Positions 49,876 to 58,606 of a stretch of 64,000 nucleotides of DNA are shown here, one piece after another. Below the pieces are notes generated by a model. It had not been told where the DNA came from. It worked only from the letters and a program-made list of their open reading frames with translations, and searched no databases. This stretch comes from Marinifilum sp. D737 (GTDB lineage Bacteria > Bacteroidota > Bacteroidia > Bacteroidales > Marinifilaceae). Both the position numbers and the translations under genes were made by a program. Each line of letters starts with the position of its first letter. The first letter of the stretch is position 1. The DNA lies in contig NZ_JANQCD010000006.1 of assembly GCF_026672275.1 (NCBI RefSeq), forward strand, positions 62,001 to 126,000, read 5' to 3'.

Positions 49876-51273
49876 ATGATCGATCAATCTACCATATGCG
49901 CAATATCAACTGCTCCGGGTAATGGAGCCATTGCCATTGTGCGCCTTTCGGGAGAAAATGCTCTCAACATTTGCGAGAAAGTTTTTACGCCTGTTAAAAG
50001 CAAAAAAATAAGCGTACAAAAAGCCAATACCGTACATTTTGGAACCATTCAGGATGAAGGCGAAGTTATTGATGAAGTGCTGGTTAGCTTATTCAAGGCT
50101 CCACACTCCTACACTGGCGAAAATTCGGTTGAAATCGCTTGTCATGGTGCTCCTTTTATTCAGCACCGAATTTTACAGACTTTGATTAAGAATGGAGCTC
50201 GTACGGCCAATCCGGGTGAGTTTACCCAACGAGCCTTTTTGAATGGTAAAATGGACCTTTCACAGGCCGAGGCGGTTGCCGATTTGATTGCTTCCAACTC
50301 TGCTGCTGCCCATAAAGTTGCGCTACAACAAATGCGTGGTGGCTTCTCAAGCGAGATTGCCGGTTTGCGTGAGCGATTGCTTAACTTCATCTCTTTAATT
50401 GAGCTAGAACTTGATTTTAGTGAAGAGGATGTTGAATTTGCTGACAGAACACAATTGACCAAGCTGGTAAACGAAATTCAAAGCCTGATTCAGAAATTGG
50501 TGGATTCCTTCGAACTGGGGAATGTAATTAAGAATGGGGTTCCTGTTGCCATTGTAGGAAATACAAATGTAGGGAAATCTACCCTGTTGAATGCCCTTTT
50601 AAATGAAGACAGAGCCATTGTTTCCGATATTGAGGGCACTACACGCGATGTAATCGAGGATACCATCAATTTGGGCGGTATCACCTTCCGTTTTATCGAT
50701 ACTGCCGGCATCAGAACTACGAAAGATCGTATCGAGAGTATGGGTATTGAGCGTACCTACAGCAAGATGAAGCAGGCGCAAATTGTGATGTTGCTGGTAG
50801 ATGCCGACCGCGATATGGATCGCATTAACGAATCGCTTGTAAGTGTTAACAAAACCATTGATCGCGATTCCCAGCATCTTGTTGTTTGTATCAACAAAAT
50901 CGATTTGATTGAAAACCCTCAGGAGATTGCCAAGAATTTAATTGGTATGCAAACCGAAGACAAATTGTTGTTCATTTCGGCCAAGCAGAAGCAAAATATC
51001 GATGCCTTAACTGCCGAATTGCTTAAATCGGTGAACATGAGCAAGGTAAACGAACAGGATGTAATTGTTACCAACATTCGCCATTTTGAGGCCCTTAAAA
51101 ACGCCTTGGGCAGTATCGATCGCGTGAATGATGGATTGCAAACCCAAATTCCAACCGACTTCCTGGCACAAGACATTCGTGAATGCCTGCATTTCCTTGG
51201 TGAAATCACTGGTGACATCTCAACTGATGAAGTTTTGGGAAATATCTTTAAGAACTTTTGTATCGGGAAATAG
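49876..51273 (+). CDS. mnmE: tRNA modification GTPase MnmE
   Basis: 465 aa. With MnmG it makes the 5-carboxymethylaminomethyl group on U34. The N-terminal domain starts DQSTICAISTAPGNGAIAIVRLSG. The G domain is at about residues 220-380: G1 AIVGNTNVGKSTLL, G3 FIDTAGIR, G4 CINKIDL. The conserved C-terminal NFCIGK is present; its Cys is needed in the family. An ATG two codons after a TTG is used. The tyrosine integrase of a mobile element starts 165 nt after the stop, so the 3' end of mnmE is probably the integration site. Confidence 0.96.
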   Translation: MIDQSTICAISTAPGNGAIAIVRLSGENALNICEKVFTPVKSKKISVQKANTVHFGTIQDEGEVIDEVLVSLFKAPHSYTGENSVEIACHGAPFIQHRILQTLIKNGARTANPGEFTQRAFLNGKMDLSQAEAVADLIASNSAAAHKVALQQMRGGFSSEIAGLRERLLNFISLIELELDFSEEDVEFADRTQLTKLVNEIQSLIQKLVDSFELGNVIKNGVPVAIVGNTNVGKSTLLNALLNEDRAIVSDIEGTTRDVIEDTINLGGITFRFIDTAGIRTTKDRIESMGIERTYSKMKQAQIVMLLVDADRDMDRINESLVSVNKTIDRDSQHLVVCINKIDLIENPQEIAKNLIGMQTEDKLLFISAKQKQNIDALTAELLKSVNMSKVNEQDVIVTNIRHFEALKNALGSIDRVNDGLQTQIPTDFLAQDIRECLHFLGEITGDISTDEVLGNIFKNFCIGK

Positions 51274-51276
51274 GAA
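51250..51276. other. Probable attachment site at the mnmE 3' end
   Basis: Last codons of mnmE (CTTTTGTATCGGGAAATAG). The first gene beyond is an integrase. The 3' end of mnmE/thdF is the well-known integration site of SGI1-type islands, and this segment resembles that core. The second copy would lie beyond the window's right edge, so this is inference. Confidence 0.45.
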
Positions 51277-51329
51277 GGTAAAGAATGATACTAGAAAAGC
51301 ACTAATAAAGTCTTATTATTAAAGGATTA

Positions 51330-51366
51330 CAAAGGTAGCTCTAAGATTATAGAGTTACCTTTTTTG
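51330..51366 (+). terminator. Terminator between mnmE and integrase
   Basis: AAAGGTAgCTCT / AGAGtTACCTTTTTT stem with an 8-nt loop and T-run. Confidence 0.85.
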
Positions 51367-51437
51367 CGTTTGTTATACTTATTTTTTACTTTTAATTTAC
51401 AACTTTTAATAATCTGAGTTGTAAAAACTGTAAAAAT

Positions 51438-52586
51438 ATGAAAGTAATTCTAAGAAAACGTAAAATAAAGAATGGCCTACAAGAAAGTCTATATCTTGAG
51501 TTTTATAAAGGCTATGAAAAGTTGCCAAATGGAAAATTAAAGCACTTTAGAGAGTTTGAAACCTTAAATTTAATCATTCACACCAAACCAAAAACTCAAA
51601 CACAGAAACAAGAGAATAAAGATAATCTTGAACTAGCTGAAAAAATTAGAGTAAAAAAGCAGAACGAATATAACTCTGGTAAATATGGATTCAGAAACGA
51701 AGACAAATTAAAATATAATTTTCTGGATTATTTTAAAAAGCTAACAGAGGATCGCTTCAATTCTAAAAACAACTATGGAAACTGGGACAGTGTATATAAA
51801 CACTTACAAAAATATTGTTCTCCCAACACCAAATTTTCTGATATAGATGAAGACTTTGTTAGAGGTTTTAAAAGGTATTTAGAATTGGATGCTAGAACTA
51901 AAAGTAATATTGGACTTTCAAAGAACACACAAAACTCTTATTTCAATAAATTTCGTGCTAGTATAAATCAAGCTCAGAAAGATAAGATCATTATTGACAA
52001 TCCTGTTCATGCCGTTAAAGGAATAAAAGCAGAAACTCCCCCAAGAGAATATCTAACCTTCGATGAATTAAAAAGGCTTTCAAAAACAAATTGTAAATAT
52101 CCTGTTCTAAAAAGAGCTTTCATCTTTTCATGTTTAACTGGATTGCGCTGGTCAGATATTCAAAAAATGACGTGGAGTGAAGTAAGGGATTCAGATAATG
52201 AGCTAAGAATTATTTTTCAACAAAAGAAGACCAATGATATTGAATACCTTGACATTTCGCCTCAGGCAAGAAGCTTAATGGGCAAAAGAAGAAAATCTAA
52301 CGAAAGGGTTTTTGAAGGCTTACGATATAGCGTAACCTATAATTCTGCATTATTAAGGTGGTGCCATGAAACTGGCATTTATAAACACATTACCTTTCAT
52401 TGTGCAAGACACACCAATGCAGTTCTTTTATTGGAAATGGGTGCTGATATTTACACCGTATCAAAACGATTGGGGCATCAAGAGATAAGAACAACTGAGA
52501 TTTACGCAAAAATAGTTGACAAAAAAATGAAAGAGGCTGCTAATATAATTCCATCTTTAAATTTAGATATAAATGATAACCTCTAA
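51438..52586 (+). CDS. int: Tyrosine site-specific integrase
   Basis: 382 aa phage-type integrase. An N-terminal arm and SAM-like core-binding domain (to about residue 200) precede the catalytic domain. Catalytic set: Arg in SCLTGLRWSDI, Lys in FQQKKTNDIEYL, HxxR in FHCARHTNAVLL, His in RLGHQEI and Tyr in TTEIYAKI. All are present, so it should be active. First gene of the mobile element, overlapping the next gene by 14 nt. Confidence 0.94.
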   Translation: MKVILRKRKIKNGLQESLYLEFYKGYEKLPNGKLKHFREFETLNLIIHTKPKTQTQKQENKDNLELAEKIRVKKQNEYNSGKYGFRNEDKLKYNFLDYFKKLTEDRFNSKNNYGNWDSVYKHLQKYCSPNTKFSDIDEDFVRGFKRYLELDARTKSNIGLSKNTQNSYFNKFRASINQAQKDKIIIDNPVHAVKGIKAETPPREYLTFDELKRLSKTNCKYPVLKRAFIFSCLTGLRWSDIQKMTWSEVRDSDNELRIIFQQKKTNDIEYLDISPQARSLMGKRRKSNERVFEGLRYSVTYNSALLRWCHETGIYKHITFHCARHTNAVLLLEMGADIYTVSKRLGHQEIRTTEIYAKIVDKKMKEAANIIPSLNLDINDNL

Positions 52587-53754
52587 ACATTTCTATACTA
52601 AGATTAAGTCCCTGTTCACTCAAAAACAGGAACTTCATGAAAATATTAATACTGAATGTAAACTGAGAAACGAAATTTACAACACTGAAGTTGACTCCGA
52701 CATTTTCTTTACAATTTATGGTAGGTTAATGAATAGCTTGAACGTAAAGCACTACAATTTAGACCTCAATAGTCTTTACACATCTCATATAATCGAACAA
52801 AATCTAAATAGAGTTGATGATAGAACAATTCAATCAATCTATTCATTTAAAAATGAATTTATATTAAAACTGAAGGAAAAAATTGACTTCGATATGATGT
52901 GTGAATTCTTGAAGAATTATAATTATTTTGAAAGTATTGAATCAATTCTTTCACATCAAAAAAGTGAAATTACCGAGCAATTTATGGGCTTAATCATTAG
53001 AATAGGATCATTACTTTCATATGCCAAAAACACCAAGAACTCAATCACATCCACAGAAACAAATCATCTAGCATCACTATATAATTATCAATTTATTATT
53101 CAAAATAAAATTGAACAGGTCATTCATTATTATATCGAATCCATTGATTATGATGGTGAATTTAACTTTAATGAAAAGTACTTTTTTGAAAAAATCAGTA
53201 TCTTAAAAATAAATGAGATTCACAAAACCAAAAATTTATCAAGGAATGAATACGAGAGAATATTATTACACGAAATTAAGTCTCTGCAAGGCAAAAAACT
53301 ATTAATGAATAAAGACTTTCCAACCTCTCTAAACGAAAACTTAAAATCTTTAGGCCTTCATTTAAACAAAATTTTAAAAGTTAATAAGCGAAACGAAAAA
53401 CTTTTAAAAGAATGTCATCACTCCCTTAAAGGAACTGTTATAGATTCATCTCCTCAAACTTTCTATAATGTTATTAGAAATGGAAATGGTCGACTCAATT
53501 GGATAGGACACATAAATGCCCTGGTATATTTTGTACATATCCTGAATAAGCACACAAGTATAACGAATAATAAAGTCTACAAATATATGTGCGACAATTT
53601 TACGCATAATGGCAAATCTATCCCCTATAAAAAAGATTATAAAAATATGTACTATCAGAAGAAAGATGATCAAAATTTCCTTTCCAAATATGCTTATTTT
53701 GAAACTTCACTTAAAAAATTAGAAATGTTAGAATGGGAATTTAAGCCAAATTAA
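52573..53754 (+). CDS. Hypothetical protein, possibly RteC-like
   Basis: 393 aa, charged and helical, with no signal peptide or membrane segment. It starts inside the 3' end of the integrase gene (14-nt overlap), so it is translationally coupled. A segment near residue 300 (NGRLNWIGHINALVYFVHILNKHTSITNN) resembles the W-x-G...AL.Y..H pattern of RteC-type regulators of Bacteroidota conjugative elements, but the match is weak. Likely a recombination or regulatory accessory of the element. Terminator follows. Confidence 0.5.
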   Translation: MITSKHFYTKIKSLFTQKQELHENINTECKLRNEIYNTEVDSDIFFTIYGRLMNSLNVKHYNLDLNSLYTSHIIEQNLNRVDDRTIQSIYSFKNEFILKLKEKIDFDMMCEFLKNYNYFESIESILSHQKSEITEQFMGLIIRIGSLLSYAKNTKNSITSTETNHLASLYNYQFIIQNKIEQVIHYYIESIDYDGEFNFNEKYFFEKISILKINEIHKTKNLSRNEYERILLHEIKSLQGKKLLMNKDFPTSLNENLKSLGLHLNKILKVNKRNEKLLKECHHSLKGTVIDSSPQTFYNVIRNGNGRLNWIGHINALVYFVHILNKHTSITNNKVYKYMCDNFTHNGKSIPYKKDYKNMYYQKKDDQNFLSKYAYFETSLKKLEMLEWEFKPN

Positions 53755-53792
53755 AATCAATCGATCTTTCTGATTATCTAGATCTTAAGATT

Positions 53793-53836
53793 AAAGCAAT
53801 ACTACCCAAAATGTGAGGTGGTATTGCTTTTTTTTT
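53793..53836 (+). terminator. Terminator of the int operon
   Basis: AAGCAATACtACC / GGTgGTATTGCTT stem with a 10-nt loop and a T-run of nine. Confidence 0.85.
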
Positions 53837-53908
53837 GCAATACACAAAAATTGCAATCAAACGGATACCAGTAGAATGTTTGATTTTTAATAATAAAAAA
53901 ATACGAGT

Positions 53909-54187
53909 ATGAGCAAAGAAAAACTAGAGCAAATTGAAGCTAAAATTGACAAATTATCTTCAATGCTACTATTCAAAAAATCTATTCTAAATTTCGATGA
54001 AGCAGTCCTATATACAGGATACTCAAAAAGTTATTTCTATCGAATTTGTCATTTAATTCCTCATAGCAAACCTTCGGGTAAAATGATCTTTTTCGAAAGA
54101 AAAAAAATAGATGAATTTCTAATTAGTAATCGCATAAAAACTCCTGAAGAAATAGAAGAACTAGCCAATGATTATATGCAAAAGTAA
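53909..54187 (+). CDS. HTH excisionase-like protein
   Basis: 92 aa, begins with a short coiled segment (EKLEQIEAKIDKLSSML). A winged-helix MerR/HTH_17-type domain follows: LNFDEAVLYTGYSKSYFYRICH, then IPHSKPSGKMIFFERKKIDEFL. This layout is standard for the excisionase-like proteins of Bacteroidota mobile elements, which direct excision or act as local regulators. Downstream of a strong terminator, so it has its own promoter. Confidence 0.8.
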   Translation: MSKEKLEQIEAKIDKLSSMLLFKKSILNFDEAVLYTGYSKSYFYRICHLIPHSKPSGKMIFFERKKIDEFLISNRIKTPEEIEELANDYMQK

Positions 54188-54248
54188 TTCTCTAAATACC
54201 ATCTGAAGATTACTATAAAAACATTATGCACTACATATTACCATTGCT

Positions 54249-55163
54249 ATGAAAGAAAAAATAAATTGCGCAAATGCAAAACGATTACCAATCACCGAAT
54301 TCTTAGAAAAATTAGGTCATAAACCTGTTAAAACTAAAGGAAATGATATTTGGTACCTATCCCCTTTTCGTTTAAAAGAAAATCATCCATCTTTTAAAGT
54401 AAATAAAGTCATGAACGTATGGTATGATTTTGGTGAAGGTACTGGAGGTACAATAATCGATTTAGGTATCAAACTAAACAACTGTTCTATTTCTGAATTT
54501 TTACAAAACTTAAATTCCTTTAATTTTTCTTTTCAACAGCCTGAAATTGACACCATCACTACAAACACATCTATTTCAGCAGTTAAAATCCAAAAAATAA
54601 AACCAATAACATCTTCAAAATTATTACACTATTTAAAAGAAAGATATATTTCCAGGCAAACTGCAAATATATTTTGTAAAGAAATCGAATACTCTATAAA
54701 TGGTAAATTATATTACGCTCTAGGATTTCCAAACAGTAACGGCGGATATGAATTACGAAATAAACATTTTAAAGGATGTTGTGCTCCAAAAAGTATCTCC
54801 TTAATAGAAAATAACAACAATACTATTTGTGTGTTCGAAGGTTTTTTTGATGCTATGTCACATTATGAAATAATTCAAGGAACAGGATTTAGATCTGATG
54901 TACTGGTTCTAAATTCCATAGCATTACTATCCAAGGCTCTTGATACTATCAATAGATATGAGAAAATTTTTCTATATCTAGATAATAATAGAGCAGGAAA
55001 TACGGCAACAAATAAACTGAAAGAGCATTTTAAAAATAAAGTTGAAGATATGCGATACAGTTATAAAAAGTTTGAAGACCTAAATAAATTTCTTGTCGCT
55101 AATGGAAGGTGTAATCCTTCAAAAAGCGTATATCGCTCATCTTCTCGTAAACCCAAGTTGTAA
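54249..55163 (+). CDS. CHC2 zinc-finger/toprim primase-like mobilization protein
   Basis: 304 aa. The N-terminal region (INCANAKRLPITEFLEKLGHKPVKT ... WYLSPFRLKENHPSFKVNKVMNVWYDFGEGTGGTIIDL) has the CHC2/primase-like layout but not the full Cys3His set. It is followed by a toprim-like domain: ICVFEGFFDAMSHYE, VLVLNSIALLSKALDTI and IFLYLDNNRAGNTATNKLKEHF. Such proteins are widespread in Bacteroidota mobilizable elements. Likely role in single-strand DNA processing or replication on transfer; inference. Confidence 0.78.
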   Translation: MKEKINCANAKRLPITEFLEKLGHKPVKTKGNDIWYLSPFRLKENHPSFKVNKVMNVWYDFGEGTGGTIIDLGIKLNNCSISEFLQNLNSFNFSFQQPEIDTITTNTSISAVKIQKIKPITSSKLLHYLKERYISRQTANIFCKEIEYSINGKLYYALGFPNSNGGYELRNKHFKGCCAPKSISLIENNNNTICVFEGFFDAMSHYEIIQGTGFRSDVLVLNSIALLSKALDTINRYEKIFLYLDNNRAGNTATNKLKEHFKNKVEDMRYSYKKFEDLNKFLVANGRCNPSKSVYRSSSRKPKL

Positions 55164-55263
55164 TCACCAAGAATGTACCCCAGCTTGCGTAGCCAGCTAT
55201 GTTTTCATTTAATATTAACTGCTACACATTAAAATATCAACTGAAAACCATCTGGCTTTCGTC
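55164..55263. other. Possible oriT region upstream of mobC
   Basis: 100-nt spacer with small inverted repeats (GCTTGCGTAGC) and a CAGCT...AGCT pair, directly upstream of mobC and the relaxase where oriT of Bacteroidota mobilizable elements usually lies. No nick site can be recognised. Confidence 0.3.
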
Positions 55264-55659
55264 ATGCTAGGCATTCCTCAAGATTCGAAAATCATGAATG
55301 ATTTATCTAGGAAAAAAGGCGGTCGTCCAAAAGTAAAAATTCCAAAAGATCAACACTTAGCATTAACATGTACCATTGTCGAGAAAAAAATAATTAAGGG
55401 GAAAGCAAAAATAGCAAATCTTACAGTCTCAGCCTTATTACTAGAGTTAGCACTAAAAGGCAAGATTGTGGTTAAAACCTTCCCTAAAGAACTTCTTTTA
55501 TTTACAGGAAGCTTAAATCAACTTGGAAATAATCTTAACCAAATTGCTCGAAAAAGGAACAGAGATGATGAGTTGAATGCTATAGAAAGAGCTGAATTAT
55601 CTGCCTTATCAAAAGAAATTTACAAGCTAACACAAGAAATTAAAAGATGTTTAAAATGA
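55264..55659 (+). CDS. mobC: Relaxosome accessory protein MobC
   Basis: 131 aa (or from ATG at 55294, MNDLSRKKGGRPK). A basic N-terminus is followed by the MobC domain: TVSALLLELALKGKIV, then FTGSLNQLGNNLNQIARKRNRDDELNAIERAELSALSKEI, with the typical NQLGNNLNQIA stretch. It binds oriT and helps the relaxase nick. It overlaps the relaxase gene by 13 nt. Confidence 0.87.
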   Translation: MLGIPQDSKIMNDLSRKKGGRPKVKIPKDQHLALTCTIVEKKIIKGKAKIANLTVSALLLELALKGKIVVKTFPKELLLFTGSLNQLGNNLNQIARKRNRDDELNAIERAELSALSKEIYKLTQEIKRCLK

Positions 55660-56423
55660 TAGGTAAAATTTCAACAGGAGATTCCTTTCGAGGCAATATT
55701 ACCTATTGTCTTCTTGGAAGGTATGGCGAAAAAGAAGGCCTAGCCGAAATTATTGACTCCAAAATGTGTGGAGGGAATCGTAAAGAATTAATAAAACAAT
55801 TTGAAGAGTTAGCCGCTTTAAACAATAGAATTAGAGCTCCTGTGTGGCACGCCTCTATTAGTTTTCATGAATCAGATAATCCAAGCAGGCAGGATATGAT
55901 TGATATTGCAGAAGAATATGCAAATATGCATGGTTTTCAACAATATTTAGTGATTCAGCATCATGACACACCCAATAGAAAGCATTTTCATATGGTCTGT
56001 AATCGTGTTAATTACAAACAAAACAAAGCCATTAGTACTAGTTTAAATTTTAAGAAGATGGATGAATTCTGTAGAAAAATGGAGTTAAAATTTAATTTCC
56101 ATCGAGTTTTATCAGCAAAACGCTTTTTGAATAAAGATGAAAGAAACCTTCCCAGACATGATAAGCGAAAACTTCAAATTAAGGCTATACTCGAAACGTT
56201 AACTTCAGAAGTAAATTCAGTTGAGGAACTAATAGAAAGGCTTAAAAAATACAAAATTGCAACAGAGAAAGGCAGAGGCATTGCATTTATAGATGATAAG
56301 AAAGTAAGAGTAAAAGGTTCTGAACTAGGTTTCTCACTAAAGAATATAGAAAAGAAAATTGCAAAAAACGCCAATATATCACTGGCTTTCCAAAATAAAC
56401 ATCGCATAAAAAGAAGCTTATGA
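55647..56423 (+). CDS. Relaxase/mobilization nuclease
   Basis: 258 aa HUH relaxase of the MobP/MobB group. Motif I region begins MIGKISTGDSFRGNITYCLLG (presumed catalytic Tyr within TYC). The metal-binding motif III is YLVIQHHDTPNRKHFHMVCNRV (HHD...HFH). The C-terminus is short, so it lacks a long helicase domain. The ATG at 55656 is an alternative start. It nicks oriT for mobilization by a helper conjugative element, since no T4SS genes are present. Confidence 0.87.
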   Translation: MFKMIGKISTGDSFRGNITYCLLGRYGEKEGLAEIIDSKMCGGNRKELIKQFEELAALNNRIRAPVWHASISFHESDNPSRQDMIDIAEEYANMHGFQQYLVIQHHDTPNRKHFHMVCNRVNYKQNKAISTSLNFKKMDEFCRKMELKFNFHRVLSAKRFLNKDERNLPRHDKRKLQIKAILETLTSEVNSVEELIERLKKYKIATEKGRGIAFIDDKKVRVKGSELGFSLKNIEKKIAKNANISLAFQNKHRIKRSL

Positions 56424-56980
56424 ATAATGATATTATTAAAGAAGTTCTGTCTGAACTAATAGCAGAAAATAAAAATCATCAGAAAGAGATTATATTCCTA
56501 ACAAAAGCATTGGAGACCAACACAAATAATCTTCAAGATATCTATATGTATCTCAGCAATCTTAAAATTAATATTCCTACTAAATTATTTGTGGATAAAT
56601 TGGAAAATGGAATTAATAAAATTGAGTCTGTCGTAGCAAAACAGCCTAAAGAAATTCTCCAAGAAAAAAAAATTCTTCTATTCCCGGATACCATTTCAAA
56701 TGAAAACATCTTTCGATTTCTTTATAAGAAAACCTTACAATTTTCCTTAATAGGACTAGTGATATTCCTTACAATAAAATATAGTAGCCAGATGCTTACC
56801 GAGAATCACAAATATAAGCAAGTGTATGAATACATCTATTATAGCAATGATAATGCAAAAGGTTATCTAGAAAACCTTCTTAAATCCTTTGAAAATGATT
56901 CTATATCTCGAGTAATGATTAACGAAATTGATGCAATTAAAAAGAATGCTAACCTAAAATCATCCCAATCACATGAATAA
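56420..56980 (+). CDS. Small mobilization-accessory membrane protein
   Basis: 186 aa. A helical N-terminus (KEIIFLTKALETNTNNLQDIYMYLSNL) and one central membrane helix at about residues 112-130 (FSLIGLVIFLTIKYSSQML) precede a soluble helical tail. It overlaps the relaxase gene by 4 nt and the next gene by 8 nt. This is the usual position of membrane-anchored mobilization helpers, but its role is inferred. Confidence 0.6.
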   Translation: MNNDIIKEVLSELIAENKNHQKEIIFLTKALETNTNNLQDIYMYLSNLKINIPTKLFVDKLENGINKIESVVAKQPKEILQEKKILLFPDTISNENIFRFLYKKTLQFSLIGLVIFLTIKYSSQMLTENHKYKQVYEYIYYSNDNAKGYLENLLKSFENDSISRVMINEIDAIKKNANLKSSQSHE

Positions 56981-58337
56981 CGATAATAACGGAGAAGCTT
57001 TAATTTTCACTGAAGAGGTTTCAAGCGAGCCTCCAACTTTTCCTAAAGAAATTTATAATGAATTACCTGAAATACTAAAAAAAGCTACAAAAGCTGGTCA
57101 AAATAATCAAGAGAAAGATTTATTGCTATTAGGTAGCATAATATGTATTAGTGCCTGTTTACCAAAAACATTTGGTATTTATTCTGGAAAGAAAGTATAC
57201 CCTAACTTATATCTTTTTGTATCCGCTATGGCATCGGCCGGAAAAGGAATGTTAGATCATTGCAAAAAAATAGTACAGAGAATTCATGATGATTTAGTAA
57301 CTGATAGTGAGAATCTTCTTGCTGAATATGAATTGGAAATTTCGCAATACATTGCAGATAAAAAGAAAAATCCAGATATTATTAAACCTGCAATTCCAAA
57401 AATGAAAATGTTATTCATCCCAGCAAATAATAGCTCTACTGGTTCTTTTCAATTACTTAATGATAATGACTCATCACTTATGTTTGAAACAGAAGGTGAT
57501 ACACTTGCCTATACCTTTAAATCAGACTATGGCAATTATTCTGATGGATTACGAAAAGCTTTTCATCATGAGACAATTTCTTATTTTCGCAGAACAGATC
57601 GTGAATATGTTGATATTAGCGATCCAAAACTATCAGTATTATTATCCGGAACTCCACAACAAATATTAAGTCTTATTCCCGATGCAGAAAATGGTTTATT
57701 TAGTCGTTTTATTTTTTATACTCTACCATTACTGATAGAATGGAAAGATGTATTTTCAAATCCAGTCGGAAAAAGCTTAGATGAATATTTTCAAATCTTA
57801 GGTGATGAATTTTATGAGCTCTATAAATCTTGCGAATTCTCTTCCCCTACTGAATTCAGACTTACTAAGATCCAAGAAGAAACATTTAATAATCAATTTT
57901 CTAAATGGCAAGTTCAATACTCTGCATTAATTGGATTAGATTATATTGCAACCGTACGAAGACTTGGCCTTATCACTTTTAGAATTGCTATGATTCTAAC
58001 AAAGTTACGGATAAAAGATTCTAATATTAAAACACCCCTTATTTGTAATGATCATGATTTTGATATTTCCATGAAAATGGTTGATACTCTCATATTACAT
58101 GCAAAAAAGGTTTTCAACAATCTTCCAGGAGCACCAAGAGTTATAAAAAGAGCTAATTTGAAAGAACGGTTTTTAATGCAACTACCTGAAAATTTCAACC
58201 GAAATCAATATATAGAAGTTGCAAAAGGACTAAATATTCCAACCAAAACTGCCGAAGGATACATTTCAAAATTTGTATCCTCAAATTTACTTCATAAGCC
58301 AAAGCACAATTCTTATGAAAAAATAAATTGGAATTAA
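56973..58337 (+). CDS. DUF3987 (YfjI-like) protein
   Basis: 454 aa with the DUF3987 layout common in Bacteroidota mobilizable elements. A P-loop-like SAMASAGKGMLDHCK is at about residues 87-101. LMFETEGDTLAYTFKSDYGNYSDGLRKAFHHE follows, then LSVLLSGTPQQILSLIPDAENGLFSRFIFY. It is probably an ATPase acting in replication or mobilization of the element. Last gene of the mob operon. Confidence 0.8.
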   Translation: MNNDNNGEALIFTEEVSSEPPTFPKEIYNELPEILKKATKAGQNNQEKDLLLLGSIICISACLPKTFGIYSGKKVYPNLYLFVSAMASAGKGMLDHCKKIVQRIHDDLVTDSENLLAEYELEISQYIADKKKNPDIIKPAIPKMKMLFIPANNSSTGSFQLLNDNDSSLMFETEGDTLAYTFKSDYGNYSDGLRKAFHHETISYFRRTDREYVDISDPKLSVLLSGTPQQILSLIPDAENGLFSRFIFYTLPLLIEWKDVFSNPVGKSLDEYFQILGDEFYELYKSCEFSSPTEFRLTKIQEETFNNQFSKWQVQYSALIGLDYIATVRRLGLITFRIAMILTKLRIKDSNIKTPLICNDHDFDISMKMVDTLILHAKKVFNNLPGAPRVIKRANLKERFLMQLPENFNRNQYIEVAKGLNIPTKTAEGYISKFVSSNLLHKPKHNSYEKINWN

Positions 58338-58396
58338 CCCTTAGCTTACCCAATTCACTATTCTTAAATAGGCTACTTGAGAATTTAAAGGAAATT

Positions 58397-58438
58397 AAGG
58401 AAACTCAGTAAATTAATCTTTATATCCTTAGTTTCCTT
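58397..58438 (+). terminator. Hairpin after DUF3987 gene
   Basis: AAGGAAACT / AGTTTCCTT stem with a loop of about 24 nt. No good T-run, so weak as a terminator. Confidence 0.4.
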
Positions 58439-58507
58439 TGAATACTTCAATGCTATAATTACAACCATAGTTTAACTTGCAGTAAGGTTGTTGTTGTTGT
58501 TCTATTC

Positions 58508-58538
58508 GTAAATTATGCAAGTAAATAGCATAATTTAC
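58508..58538. promoter_or_regulatory. Operator-like inverted repeat upstream of AbiL operon
   Basis: Perfect 11-bp inverted repeat GTAAATTATGC / GCATAATTTAC with a 9-nt spacer. It ends 8 bp before the -33 box. Confidence 0.55.
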
Positions 58539-58546
58539 AAACAGAA

Positions 58547-58577
58547 TTGATTTTATCATTTTTATTTGCTATATTTG
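58547..58577 (+). promoter_or_regulatory. Promoter of the AbiL-like operon
   Basis: TTG 58547-58549, 20-bp spacer, TATATTTG 58570-58577. Confidence 0.7.
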
Positions 58578-58606
58578 TAAATAAATTACACTAAAAGCAT
58601 ATAGAA

